23,318 bases of DNA, from IMG/VR virus record IMGVR_UViG_3300017768_000094, positions 1 to 23,318 of that record. One strand, 5' to 3'. Position 1 is the stretch's first letter; each line of letters begins with the position of its first letter. This DNA is from a virus. Both the position numbers and the translations under genes were made by a program. This document shows positions 1-8,098 of the stretch, one piece after another. Under the pieces are notes generated by a model. That model saw only the letters and a program-made list of their open reading frames with translations. It did not search any database and was not told where the DNA came from.

Positions 1-6
1 CACACC

Positions 7-240
7 ATGTCAAACTACTTTGGAACCCGCCGCGTATCTCGTGAAGAACTCCGCCACACTGCACACGGTGCTTTGGTGCAAGTATGCGCTAAGTATATCG
101 CTGCAGAAAAAAACAAGGAGAAGCGCGAGATACTAACCGAGGCGCTGACCATGTATATGTCTATCAAGGTAGGCGATACTAAGCGCGAGGATATCGTTGC
201 AGCTTATGAGGCCGCCGTTGCTGAGGCCTGCAGCTCGTGA
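7..240 (+). CDS. Small hypothetical phage protein (77 aa)
   Basis: I do not recognise a family. The 77-residue product is charged and mostly helical in appearance. It has a basic N-terminal third (TRRVSREELRH) and an Ala/Glu-rich C-terminal helix ending in CSS. No signal peptide, membrane segment or catalytic motif is visible. It is the last gene before a rho-independent-type hairpin and a long non-coding stretch, so it probably ends an upstream transcription unit rather than belonging to the terminase operon. Only six bases precede the ATG in the window, so the ribosome binding site cannot be judged and a start further upstream cannot be excluded. The open frame and clean terminator make it a likely real gene. 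Confidence 0.6.
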   Translation: MSNYFGTRRVSREELRHTAHGALVQVCAKYIAAEKNKEKREILTEALTMYMSIKVGDTKREDIVAAYEAAVAEACSS

Positions 241-254
241 TTAGATCTATCCTT

Positions 255-288
255 GGGGCGAGCTTATTGTTCGCCCTACTATTCTTTT
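255..288 (+). terminator. Probable rho-independent terminator
   Basis: An 8-bp stem (256-263 GGGCGAGC with 269-276 GTTCGCCC, one G-U pair) closes a five-base TTATT loop. It lies 15 bases after the stop of the 77-aa gene and is followed by a T-rich tract (CTATTCTTTT). It would separate that gene from the packaging genes. The T-run is interrupted, so efficiency is uncertain. Confidence 0.65.
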
Positions 289-323
289 GGATATCTGTCC
301 TAACCTAATTTATTACTATGGGA

Positions 324-347
324 CCCTAGCTAGGACACTGGCTAGGG
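324..347. other. Hairpin with CCCTAGC/GCTAGGG arms
   Basis: A perfect 7-bp inverted repeat, CCCTAGC (324-330) and GCTAGGG (341-347), surrounds a ten-base loop. No T-tract follows, so it does not look like an intrinsic terminator. The sequence CCCTAGCTAGG (324-334) recurs after the major tail protein gene at 17866-17876, suggesting a shared phage signal. Its function is unknown. Confidence 0.5.
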
Positions 348-457
348 CCAGATCCTGGAGTAACCACTATAGTTTCCAATATAAAAAATAAGGTTAGCCT
401 ATGACATAATGTCGCACCTACTTGATTTCTGCTCTTGACACACTATATACCCACTAA

Positions 458-540
458 CTTAAGTAACTCTTAAGTAATTCTTTAATTTATAATACATATA
501 GTTATTATAAGACTATAGTAACACTTAAGTGTAACTTAAG
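458..540. repeat. Four CTTAAG sites phased in multiples of 11 bases
   Basis: CTTAAG occurs at 458, 469, 524 and 535, so the spacings are 11, 55 and 11 bases. The first pair are direct 11-mers, CTTAAGTAACT and CTTAAGTAATT. The third site sits in the perfect 12-bp palindrome ACACTTAAGTGT (521-532). This phasing would place all four sites on the same face of the helix. Candidate roles are an operator array or a terminase small subunit binding site, since terS begins about 270 bases downstream. Confidence 0.5.
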
Positions 541-597
541 AGGGGATCTCGACTTAGCCTATAGTGTTTATCACTTATAGATGCAGCTAGATATAAG

Positions 598-794
598 TCT
601 GCAGCTCTCTGTAGGCTCTCTAAAAAAATAAATATAGCTCTACCCCTTGACATTTGTTAATTAGTACCTATATAGACCTCCATAGCCGACAGCTATCAAT
701 CGTATCTCCTCAATCATATATTTTCAGCGAAGACGGATTGTAGCCTAGGTTTAGCCTAAAGATTCTATAGATCTGCAGCCTCTAAAGGCTCTCC
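598..794. repeat. Imperfect direct repeat pair ending at the terS ribosome binding site
   Basis: A unit of 23-24 bases begins TCTGCAGC and ends GGCTCTC. It occurs at 598-621 and again at 772-794, 174 bases apart, with a variable middle. The second copy contains a small inverted pair (AGCC/GGCT) and ends three bases before the AGGAAGA ribosome binding site of terS. It could be an operator or a packaging recognition element. No function is demonstrated. Confidence 0.35.
647..674 (+). promoter_or_regulatory. Candidate sigma70 promoter for the packaging/structural operon
   Basis: A perfect -35 hexamer TTGACA (647-652) is followed after 16 bases by TATATA (669-674); TATAGA at 671-676 with an 18-base spacer is an alternative. 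Transcription would start near 680, about 125 bases upstream of terS. It reads in the same direction as all later genes and lies downstream of the terminator at 255-288. Late phage promoters often need phage-encoded activators, so activity is not assured. Confidence 0.45.
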
Positions 795-806
795 ATAGGA
801 AGAACC

Positions 807-1223
807 ATGAGTAACTCTCAACCTCAGCCACTGAAACATAGTGAGCCGATTGCTAAATACGTTAGGCAAGCGGTTAAAGATGGTGTCCAGATCAAAGACA
901 TCATGGCTACTATTAATAAGCGCTACCAGAATGCCCCTCGTAACCTAGCTACTTTCTATAAGTACTATGGTGGAGACGTTAGTGAGGCTAGAGCAGAGAT
1001 CTCCTCACGTGTTGGTAACGTAGTCGTTGAGCAAGCTCTTAATGGTCACTTTCCCTCTCAGGAGTTATTCCTACGCTCTAAGGCTGGATGGAGTCCAAAG
1101 GAGACTGTACAAGCCGAAGAGATGTCTGTCGACCCCGACCAAGACGCTAGTGCTATAGACACTCTTATGACCCTACTCGGTAAAAACTCTGATGACTCCC
1201 CAGATAACAGCACAGACCCTTAG
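807..1223 (+). CDS. terS: Terminase small subunit
   Basis: The 138-residue product is called mainly by position: it immediately precedes and overlaps a clear large terminase gene and has the usual size of a small subunit. TerS proteins bind the packaging initiation site as an oligomeric ring and deliver DNA to TerL. Residues 10-50 form a predicted helix-turn-helix-like stretch (EPIAKYVRQAVKDG, then DIMATINKRY) suited to DNA binding. The middle looks helical, and the C-terminal 35 residues are acidic and Asp/Ser/Thr-rich, as expected for a flexible tail that contacts TerL. An AGGAAGA ribosome binding site lies at 797-803. The last 32 bases overlap the TerL gene in another frame. Sequence divergence in this family is high, so the identification rests on context. 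Confidence 0.75.
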   Translation: MSNSQPQPLKHSEPIAKYVRQAVKDGVQIKDIMATINKRYQNAPRNLATFYKYYGGDVSEARAEISSRVGNVVVEQALNGHFPSQELFLRSKAGWSPKETVQAEEMSVDPDQDASAIDTLMTLLGKNSDDSPDNSTDP

Positions 1224-2544
1224 AGATCTACCAGATGCTGAGGTTGCAGCTGCACTAAAACAACTTGGACCTGAGAAAACAGAAGAACTGCAGCACTCTT
1301 GGGAGTTCTGGGCTAGACCAGAGCAGCTAGAACCTAAAGGCAACTGGAATATATGGGTAGCTCTAGCTGGCAGGGGCTGGGGTAAGACTAGGGCAGGTGC
1401 TGAGTGGGTAAGACACAGAATTAAGAAGGGCGACAAGATAGTCCACTGTGTAGCTCCTACTAAAGGTGATGTAAGACGAGTTATGGTCGAAGGTGACTCA
1501 GGTCTTATTAATGTATGTTGGAAGGGAGATAAATCCTATAGAGGTAGTCATCTAGGATTACCCATATGGTCTCCCACTAATAATACACTCACTTGGGAGA
1601 ATGGAGCTAAAGCTGTATTTTTCTCTGCTGAAGACCCAGAAAGACTTAGGGGTCCACAAGCTTACTCTGCATGGACTGACGAACTCTGTGCATGGAGAAA
1701 CGCACAAGAAACTTGGGATATGCTACAGTTTGGTCTACGACTTGGACGTAGACCACAAGTATTTGTCACTACGACACCAAAGACAACCAAACTCATTAGA
1801 ACTATACTAGATGATGATAAAACGACAGTCTCTACCGGCAGTACTTATGATAACGCTGCTAATCTTGCTGATACTTTCCTCGACGCAGTCCGTAAGACCT
1901 ATGAAGGCACCCGCCTTGGTCGCCAAGAACTTTACGCCGAAATCCTGGACGAAGCGTCAGGCGCTCTATGGAATAGAACTCTCTTAGCCTCCTGTGAGGT
2001 AGACAAAGATGATGTTCCCACTCTTAATCGTATAGTGGTATCCATAGACCCCGCAGTTACTGCAAATGCAGAAAGTGACATGACTGGCATTGTTGTAGCT
2101 GGTGTAGATGTCAACGGTAGAGCTTACGTCCTAGAAGATCACACAGGTAGATACACTCCCCAGCAATGGGCAGCTAAAGCCGTAGACCTCTACAGAGAGC
2201 ACATGGCAGACCGTATTGTTGCAGAACGTAACCAAGGTGGCGATATGGTTCGCCACACCTTACACACAGAAGATGAAACAGTCCCCGTAAAGCTCGTCCA
2301 TGCCTCCAGAGGGAAGATGGCACGGGCTGAACCAGTATCTGCTCTCTATGAGCAAGACAAAGTTAGACACGTAAAGGGATTAAACGACTTAGAAGATCAG
2401 ATGGTACAGTGGGAACCTCTAGGGTCCATAGGCTCACCAGACCGTCTTGATGCTTTAGTTTGGGCTATAACGGACCTCTCATTGAATGGCTACGCAAAAC
2501 CTACGCTGAAACTAGCGTATAGTAGCGCCAAAGGATTACGGTAA
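1192..2544 (+). CDS. terL: Terminase large subunit (ATPase/nuclease)
   Basis: This is the packaging motor: an N-terminal ATPase drives DNA into the prohead, and a C-terminal RNase H-like nuclease cuts the concatemer. The Walker A loop is AGRGWGKT at residues 59-66. Walker B is AYSAWTDEL, with the acidic pair D163-E164. A coupling motif VTTTP lies at 192-196. The nuclease domain starts near residue 280, with metal-binding candidates D286 (SIDPA), E345 (VAERNQGGD) and D420 (PDRLDALVWA). The 450-residue length is normal, and the pattern resembles terminases of alphaproteobacterial phages and gene transfer agents. The start overlaps terS by 32 bases; no other in-frame Met lies close before the Walker A motif. 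The end overlaps the portal start by one base (TAATG). Confidence 0.95.
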   Translation: MTPQITAQTLRDLPDAEVAAALKQLGPEKTEELQHSWEFWARPEQLEPKGNWNIWVALAGRGWGKTRAGAEWVRHRIKKGDKIVHCVAPTKGDVRRVMVEGDSGLINVCWKGDKSYRGSHLGLPIWSPTNNTLTWENGAKAVFFSAEDPERLRGPQAYSAWTDELCAWRNAQETWDMLQFGLRLGRRPQVFVTTTPKTTKLIRTILDDDKTTVSTGSTYDNAANLADTFLDAVRKTYEGTRLGRQELYAEILDEASGALWNRTLLASCEVDKDDVPTLNRIVVSIDPAVTANAESDMTGIVVAGVDVNGRAYVLEDHTGRYTPQQWAAKAVDLYREHMADRIVAERNQGGDMVRHTLHTEDETVPVKLVHASRGKMARAEPVSALYEQDKVRHVKGLNDLEDQMVQWEPLGSIGSPDRLDALVWAITDLSLNGYAKPTLKLAYSSAKGLR

Positions 2545-3884
2545 TGGCTAAGAAGCTCTCAGAAACAGAGGCCAAGAAGATACTAGGTGTAGCAGGTGAC
2601 AACACCTCTAATGGTCAGATAAGGGCTGATGAGTTTCTACCTGAGCTTCGTGGCAAGAAAGCTATACGCAAGTACCGTGAGATGAGAGACAACGATAGCA
2701 CCATAGGTGCTGTTATGTATGCTACAGAACAAGTCCTTCGTGACGTAGACTTAAAGGTAATGCCAGCTAATGATACACCACAAGCTAAGAAAGAAGCTGA
2801 GTTCGTTGAAAGTATTCTTGATGACATGGACCACACTCTTGATGACCATGTCGCTGAAGCCCTTTCAAGTCTGTCTTATGGTTTTGCTTGGTTTGAGGTT
2901 ATCTATAAGAGACGTACTGGCCCTACTACAAGAAGCGACAAAGGCCGCTCTAAGTACTCTGATGGCCGTATGGGTGTACGGAAGATTGCTATTCGTGCGC
3001 CTTGGACAATCTCTAGGTTTGATGTAGATCAACAAACTGGTGATGTTAAGGGTATTTATCAGGATGGTTCGCGCTATAACAACACTAATTATATACCTAC
3101 TCGTAAAAGTCTGTACTACCGCACGACATCGCTTAATGGTGACCCTGCTGGCCGCTCTATACTTCGCAATGCTTATACTTCTTATGAATATGTCAATAAC
3201 CTACAGTCTATTGAGGCTATAGCAGTTGAGAGGGAACTTGCTGGTATCCCTGTTGCTCGTATCCCTGCTGAGTACTTGTCAGGTGATGCCACAGCGGCCC
3301 AATCTGGATTTGTCAATAACCTGCAAGGCATTCTCAGGGATGTCAAGTTCAATGAGCAAGGATACATTATTCTGCCTTCCGACACCTATCCCGATAAAGA
3401 CGGAGCGCCTACCAACCATAAACTGGTAGATGTAGAGCTTATGTCTTCTAACGGTACTCGTAATATTGATATAGACCCCGTAGTAAGACGCTATCAACAC
3501 GATATAGCCCGTAGCGTCCTTTCAGAGTTTCTTATGCTTGGTGGCGGTAATACTGGCTCTTATGCCCTATCCAAGAGTAAGACAGACTTGTTCCTCCGTG
3601 CATTAGAGAGTTATATCCAAGCTATTGTAGATGTCCTTAACAAGCAGCTTGTCGAGCGCCTCTGGGAGTTGAACGGTCTGAAATATGACCTTATGCCACA
3701 GATTGTGGCGGGGGATGTTGCACCACACGACTTAAGAGAGATTGCAGGTTTCCTAAGAAACCTAAATGGTGCAGATATTAACGTCAGTGATCACCCAGAG
3801 GTTATCCAAGACCTTATGGATATTGCTGAACTTAGATACGACCCAGATGTAGGGTCAACTCAAACACAAAAGGAAACTGACTAA
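2544..3884 (+). CDS. Portal protein (DUF935-like)
   Basis: The portal is the dodecameric ring at the capsid vertex through which DNA enters and leaves and to which TerL and the tail bind. The 446-residue protein follows terL directly, with a TAATG overlap. Its recognisable stretches include AWFEVIYKRR (115-124), the GRSILRNAY block (203-211) followed by a long helix with ERELAGIPVA (229-238), and a C-terminal helical segment, ALSKSKTDLFLRALESYI (341-358). These match the order seen in Mu gp29-like/DUF935 portals as I know them. The C-terminal region (about 390-435) is acidic and helical. The length fits siphovirus portals of 400-500 residues. The function is well supported by context; the exact subfamily is less certain. 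Confidence 0.87.
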   Translation: MAKKLSETEAKKILGVAGDNTSNGQIRADEFLPELRGKKAIRKYREMRDNDSTIGAVMYATEQVLRDVDLKVMPANDTPQAKKEAEFVESILDDMDHTLDDHVAEALSSLSYGFAWFEVIYKRRTGPTTRSDKGRSKYSDGRMGVRKIAIRAPWTISRFDVDQQTGDVKGIYQDGSRYNNTNYIPTRKSLYYRTTSLNGDPAGRSILRNAYTSYEYVNNLQSIEAIAVERELAGIPVARIPAEYLSGDATAAQSGFVNNLQGILRDVKFNEQGYIILPSDTYPDKDGAPTNHKLVDVELMSSNGTRNIDIDPVVRRYQHDIARSVLSEFLMLGGGNTGSYALSKSKTDLFLRALESYIQAIVDVLNKQLVERLWELNGLKYDLMPQIVAGDVAPHDLREIAGFLRNLNGADINVSDHPEVIQDLMDIAELRYDPDVGSTQTQKETD

Positions 3885-4252
3885 TGGCTTTTTTAGCTAA
3901 CGATATCTTTGATAGTGGGTTGAACGTGCTCAACACTGCTACAACAACAATTCACATCACCTCACAAGAGGCTACAACACGAACAGAAGCTGTGACTAAC
4001 TATGATTTAGGAGATGTAAGTGTTTCTATACCTGCTGCTGTAGACAGAACAGCAAGCGGTAATGGCCGTAAAGTAGTTGTCCCTGCTGTTACAACAGGAT
4101 CTGTAACTGCTACAGGCACAGCTACTCACTATGCTATCGTAGACGGTTCTCGTCTATTGGTAACTGGCTCCTTATCAGCTTCTCAGTCTGTGACAAGTGG
4201 TAACACTTTCTCACTAGCTACGTTTGATATCGGTATCCCAGACCCATCATAA
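3884..4252 (+). CDS. Small beta-rich phage protein of unknown function
   Basis: The 122-residue protein is rich in Thr, Ser, Val and Ala and looks all-beta. It starts MAFLANDIFDSGLNVLNT and has an ITSQEATT motif near residues 26-33. Similar short proteins are common next to fibre genes in phages of alphaproteobacteria and in their prophages, usually annotated as hypothetical; this is from memory, not a search. The gene overlaps the portal stop by one base and has AAAAGGA at 3867-3873 as a ribosome binding site. Position suggests either a virion decoration or a small fibre-associated protein. No catalytic residues, signal peptide or membrane segment are visible. Confidence 0.6.
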   Translation: MAFLANDIFDSGLNVLNTATTTIHITSQEATTRTEAVTNYDLGDVSVSIPAAVDRTASGNGRKVVVPAVTTGSVTATGTATHYAIVDGSRLLVTGSLSASQSVTSGNTFSLATFDIGIPDPS

Positions 4253-4263
4253 TAGGCTCTTAA

Positions 4264-6966
4264 ATGGCTAAGTTCGCAGATCGTGTAAAGGTATCTACGT
4301 CTACAACAGGCACAGGTACAGTCACCCTAGGCTCCGCAGAGTCTGGGTTTCAAACAGTGCCTTCTTCTCTTAACAGTGAAACCATTCGATATGTTATTGA
4401 AGATGGTACAGCTTGGGAGATTGGCACAGGAACCTATACACACTCAGGTACTACTCTCACACGGTCCTTAGCTAGTTCCAGTACGGGCAGCTTGCTTAAT
4501 CTGTCTGGTAGCGCCAAGGTGTTTATCTCACCAGCCGCAGAGGATCTGCAATACGTTGAGGTCTATAGTTCCACCAGCGACTTACCCTCAGCTTCTAGTA
4601 ATCACGGACGTATAGCTCATGTTCATGGCGATGGAGCTATGTATTTTGCTCATGGTGGTAGTTGGGTTCGCTTAGGCAACCACAGTGACATTAGTTCTTA
4701 CACCCTACCGACAGCTTCTGGCTCAACTCTTGGCGGCATTAAGATTGGTACTGGCCTAAGCATCGATGGATCTGGGGTGGTCACAGCTAGTGCTGGAAGC
4801 GCAGCCGATGCGACAAACTACAGCGTTACCAGCTACACTGCTTCGGCTGGCTCTAACACGTTTAACGCCTCAAGCAGCCCTGCCTTACCAGCTTATCAGG
4901 CCGGTAAATTAGCAGTTTATGTGAACGGTGTTTTACAGCCAGCTTCGGGCTACACAGCTACGAATGGCACTTCTGTTGTAATGACTTTGGCGGCTAATGA
5001 TGAAGTTAGCATTGTTAATCACGGTAAGCTTACTGGCAGCGTTTTAGACTTATCTGACACGCCTTCAAGTTTCGGCACAGCGGGTCAAGTTCTGCAAGTC
5101 AACAGCGGCACTAATGGCCTTGAGTTTGCAACTGCTTCTGGTGGTGTAAGCACGATTGGAAGTTTAGACTTTTCGCCTAGCGGTGTTAATGAAACCTCTA
5201 CGATCACAACTTCTAGCAATATGTCTAATGCGCCGTTTATTAGTGCGTTTAAAGAAGTGCCGCAAATTGGTGTGTCAAGCAAAGGCGATTGGGATGTAAA
5301 TTCTACTGCTTCAAACTATGACATATTAGACGAAGCGCCTTTATCTTATTCTGGAATAACTGTTACGCCTAGCAGTGCTACTGCGGATGGTACTTTTACA
5401 CTATCGTCAGGAAGTTTTGCGTCTAGTGATTTAGGCAAACAAGTTGCTGGCAACGGTGGAGTAGCGACAATTAAATCTACGGCTGGCGCTTATTCTTTAA
5501 CAACTGCTTTTACTAATACCAATACAATAGCGGCAGGGTCTTGGTCACTTAAAGGACTAATTGCAGATAGCTCTTTGGGGTTAAACATAAATGGTCACAT
5601 TGGGATTAGTCTTTCTTCGGCCTCGTATGACAACGTAAATAAACCAGTTTCACAACAAGATGGCCAACCTAATTCAATAGCGTTTAATGGTGACGGAACT
5701 AAACTATTTATGATTGGTGCAGTTAATAGTCGTGTTTATCGATACAGTTTAAACCCAGCTTACGATTTAAGCACTTTGTCGTATGACAGTTTAAATTATA
5801 ATATCAGTGCAGAATCTGGTACGCCGCAAGGTATTACTTTTGGTGACAGCGGTAATAAAATGTATATTTGTGATAGTAGCACAGATAAAGTTTTTCAGTA
5901 CAGTTTAGCTTCACCTTATGATTTAACCAATTTTTCTTATGATAATAAAGAGCTTGATTTAAGCAATGAAGATACTATTCCGCTAAAAGTGCTTTTAAGT
6001 AATGACGGCAGCAAGTTGTTTATGGTTGGCGCTGGGAATGACAAAGTTTATCAGTATTCTCTTACTGAGAATTTTGACATATCTACGGCTTCATACAATA
6101 GCGTAAGTTTAAGTGTGGCTTCTCAAGATACTGTTCCTACTGGAATTTCATTTAATTCTGATGGAACCAAACTATTTGTAATAGGATCACAAAATGACGC
6201 TGTTTATCAGTATAATTTACCTTCAGCTTACACTCTAACTAATGCATCTTACGATAGTATAAGTTTTAGCATTTCTTCTCAAATGACTAATCCAAGAGAT
6301 GTCATATTTAATAATACTGGTACTAAAATGTATGCCGTTGGTTCAACTAATGACAGAATTTATCAGTATAGCTGTGGTGATCTTATCATACCAACTTCGC
6401 AGTATTTAATAGCTACAACAAACTCAAGTGGGCAAATAGATACAACAGCTTGGAATGATTTAAATAGCCTAACTGCCGACGAAACATTAAACGATGGCGC
6501 AACATATTACGCATTCTCTACTGATGGGCGCACTACTTGGAAAGTTCAAGATTCAAGCGGAAATCTTAGAAGCATTGCTAAGTTAAATTCTGGCACTTGG
6601 CAGTATAATAATAACGCTACTTTCGGTTCTGAAACTTGGGTAAATGCTACAAACAACAATCAGCAATCTGCACTGCAACAAGCTCTAGGCGCTCAAGCAG
6701 TAAATAGGCTGACTGGTACAAGCTTGGCAACTTATTCTGACGCTAATTTATTAGCTACTGGCAATACGTTTGATCTAATGATTGGTCTTTATATAGGCGC
6801 TGCAGGAACAAGCCCAACTTCCGATGCGATTACAATTAATTACGATGCCAGTACTCAAAACAAAGGTGCAATTCTTGGCACTGATTACGATGTCGAAAAG
6901 CTGTCGGATACTCAGCTAAAGTTTACTGCTCTCACGCAGAAAAATATGCACTTTAAGGTGATATAA
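4264..6966 (+). CDS. Tail fibre/adhesin with five-repeat beta-propeller-like region
   Basis: A 900-residue structural protein, most likely a host-contacting fibre. Residues 1-145 form an N-terminal module typical of phage fibres: a '[13 protein letters not shown]' segment, then [15 protein letters not shown] and ending GGSWVRLG. A linker with GTAGQVLQV follows near 271-279. Residues 451-704 carry five repeats in strict 52-residue register. In each, an 'xGTK-hydrophobic' core (starting at 477, 529, 581, 633 and 685) is followed by a [V/I]Y/F-Q/R-Y-S/N pair of strands. This looks like a beta-propeller of the lactonase/NHL type. The C-terminal 190 residues are a separate Thr/Asn-rich domain ending FKVI. 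There is no signal peptide, as expected for an intracellularly assembled virion protein. From roughly 5150 the DNA is visibly more A+T-rich than the gene's first 500 bases. Confidence 0.75.
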   Translation: MAKFADRVKVSTSTTGTGTVTLGSAESGFQTVPSSLNSETIRYVIEDGTAWEIGTGTYTHSGTTLTRSLASSSTGSLLNLSGSAKVFISPAAEDLQYVEVYSSTSDLPSASSNHGRIAHVHGDGAMYFAHGGSWVRLGNHSDISSYTLPTASGSTLGGIKIGTGLSIDGSGVVTASAGSAADATNYSVTSYTASAGSNTFNASSSPALPAYQAGKLAVYVNGVLQPASGYTATNGTSVVMTLAANDEVSIVNHGKLTGSVLDLSDTPSSFGTAGQVLQVNSGTNGLEFATASGGVSTIGSLDFSPSGVNETSTITTSSNMSNAPFISAFKEVPQIGVSSKGDWDVNSTASNYDILDEAPLSYSGITVTPSSATADGTFTLSSGSFASSDLGKQVAGNGGVATIKSTAGAYSLTTAFTNTNTIAAGSWSLKGLIADSSLGLNINGHIGISLSSASYDNVNKPVSQQDGQPNSIAFNGDGTKLFMIGAVNSRVYRYSLNPAYDLSTLSYDSLNYNISAESGTPQGITFGDSGNKMYICDSSTDKVFQYSLASPYDLTNFSYDNKELDLSNEDTIPLKVLLSNDGSKLFMVGAGNDKVYQYSLTENFDISTASYNSVSLSVASQDTVPTGISFNSDGTKLFVIGSQNDAVYQYNLPSAYTLTNASYDSISFSISSQMTNPRDVIFNNTGTKMYAVGSTNDRIYQYSCGDLIIPTSQYLIATTNSSGQIDTTAWNDLNSLTADETLNDGATYYAFSTDGRTTWKVQDSSGNLRSIAKLNSGTWQYNNNATFGSETWVNATNNNQQSALQQALGAQAVNRLTGTSLATYSDANLLATGNTFDLMIGLYIGAAGTSPTSDAITINYDASTQNKGAILGTDYDVEKLSDTQLKFTALTQKNMHFKVI
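5692..6375 (+). repeat. Five in-register 52-codon repeats within the fibre gene
   Basis: Motif starts at residues 477, 529, 581, 633 and 685 are separated by exactly 52 residues (156 bases) each. Conserved elements are DG-T/S-K-L/M-F/Y, a small-residue turn, ND-x-V/I-Y-Q-Y-S and a following SYD. The repeats diverge at the nucleotide level, so the duplications are old but length has been preserved. Confidence 0.8.
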
Positions 6967-6967
6967 T

Positions 6968-8098
6968 ATGAGCAACGCATCAAATCTCAGCGCCCTTGCA
7001 AACGTCCTAGACAACGGCACCTCTGGGCAAGTTCTAACTTCTCAGGGTAGCGGAGTTTTAGCTTTTGCTGATGCCGCTAGTGGCGTAACAACATACGCTG
7101 ACACTGACTCTTTGCCTGAAAGCGGTAACAGCGCAGGGGATTTAGCCTATGTAACTGCAAACACAAGTCTGTATCATCACAATGGAACAGATTGGTATGG
7201 AGTAGAGCTAAGTTTATTTTCTGCATCTACGGCTGCTTGGTATGGTGATAGAGGTTTAACAGCAGGATTTAGTACGTCAGATGATCGTATTGATTATTAC
7301 GATATAACAACCGCTGGAAACGCATCAGATTTTGGGAATATGTCATCAGGAGGTTATGGAAATAACGGGATGGCATCTAACGGAACTCGTGCTGTGTTTG
7401 GCGGGGTTGGATGGGTAGGCGGCATGGGAAACCCTACAACTATTGATTATTATACGACTGCCACACCTTCAAATTCAACTGACTTTGGTGATCTCACTGT
7501 GGGCCGCAACTGCGTAGCACTTTCAAATGGCACTTACGCTGTATTTGCAGGTGGCGGTTCAACTATTAATACCATTGACTACATCACGATAGCCTCTGCT
7601 GGCAATGCTACTGATTTTGGCGACACACTTGCGAATTTACATAGTTCTTCTGCGCTCTCAGATGCAACAAGAGGGGTTATTGGTGGGGGTTTTTCTGGTG
7701 GATTGATAAACGTACTGCAATACGTCACGGTAGACACCCCAAGCAATGCTACTGATTTTGGCGATTTACTAGCGGTAAACATGGATTGCGGTGCTTGCAG
7801 CGATACAACTAGAGGTTTGTTTTGTGGTGGTAATAATACAAATGTTCTGCAATACATTACAATTCAAAGTGCAGGTAATGCTACTGATTTTGGTAATTTA
7901 ACAGTTGTAACTAAAAATTCCGCTGCTTGTAGCAACGGAACGAGAGCCGTAATCAGCTTGAGCATGGTTGATTATGACACTGCTTCAAACCGTATGGATT
8001 TTGTTACTATACAAACTCTTGGAAACGCCTCAGATTTTGGAGACTTAACAACAACTACAACTGTTCCTTTAGCATCTACTTCGGGGGCTGCATCATAA
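6968..8098 (+). CDS. Fibre/adhesin with six Kelch-like 'DFG' repeats
   Basis: A 376-residue protein translated right after the long fibre. Residues 1-80 hold a stem/linker module (GQVLTSQGSG at 20-29, then SLPESGNSAG and HHNGTDWYG) that parallels the N-terminal module of the preceding protein. Residues 91-360 contain six repeats of 44-51 residues. Each has N-A/S-T/S-DFG-D/N (Asp at 121, 172, 216, 263, 307 and 356) and, in between, a 'T-R-A/G-V-F/I-GGG' strand followed by IDY/LQY. This is the signature of a Kelch-type propeller. Such propellers commonly bind glycans or proteins, so a receptor-binding or fibre-tip role is inferred. No enzymatic motif is evident. AAGGTGA near 6955 serves as ribosome binding site. 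The end overlaps the next gene by one base (TAATG). Confidence 0.7.
   Translation: MSNASNLSALANVLDNGTSGQVLTSQGSGVLAFADAASGVTTYADTDSLPESGNSAGDLAYVTANTSLYHHNGTDWYGVELSLFSASTAAWYGDRGLTAGFSTSDDRIDYYDITTAGNASDFGNMSSGGYGNNGMASNGTRAVFGGVGWVGGMGNPTTIDYYTTATPSNSTDFGDLTVGRNCVALSNGTYAVFAGGGSTINTIDYITIASAGNATDFGDTLANLHSSSALSDATRGVIGGGFSGGLINVLQYVTVDTPSNATDFGDLLAVNMDCGACSDTTRGLFCGGNNTNVLQYITIQSAGNATDFGNLTVVTKNSAACSNGTRAVISLSMVDYDTASNRMDFVTIQTLGNASDFGDLTTTTTVPLASTSGAAS
7238..8047 (+). repeat. Six Kelch-like repeats (44-51 residues)
   Basis: The shared core N-A/S-T/S-DFG recurs at residues 121, 172, 216, 263, 307 and 356 of the encoded protein, giving spacings of 51, 44, 47, 44 and 49. Unlike the neighbouring 52-residue array the spacing varies, with indels in the loops, and the motif is unrelated. 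Confidence 0.8.

Larger units (their letters stand above)
241..806. other. 566-base non-coding region between the small upstream gene and terS
   Basis: No convincing gene is present on either strand. The region is clearly more A+T-rich than its surroundings. It contains a terminator hairpin at the left end, a second hairpin at 324-347, two ACTATAGT palindromes (366-373 and 512-519), and four CTTAAG sites between 458 and 540. It also contains copies of TTAGCCTA (394, 554, 751, with GTAGCCTA at 740), a sigma70-like promoter at 647-674, and an imperfect direct repeat of about 24 bases (598 and 772). A region like this before terS is a plausible site for late promoter control and for the packaging initiation (cos or pac) site. 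That assignment is inference. Confidence 0.7.

Noticed and set aside
435-450. TTGACA at 435-440 as a second promoter
   Set aside because: No acceptable -10 hexamer lies 16-18 bases downstream (the sequence there is around ACTTAAG). TATATA at 444-449 is too close.
1173-1436. Antisense ORF across the terS/terL junction
   Set aside because: Cys/Ser/Pro-rich composition, no ribosome binding site, and full overlap with two confident genes on the other strand.
6962-6967. TATAAT just before the 376-residue protein gene
   Set aside because: It overlaps the stop of the previous gene and the next start codon, leaving no room for a leader, and no good -35 is 16-18 bases upstream.
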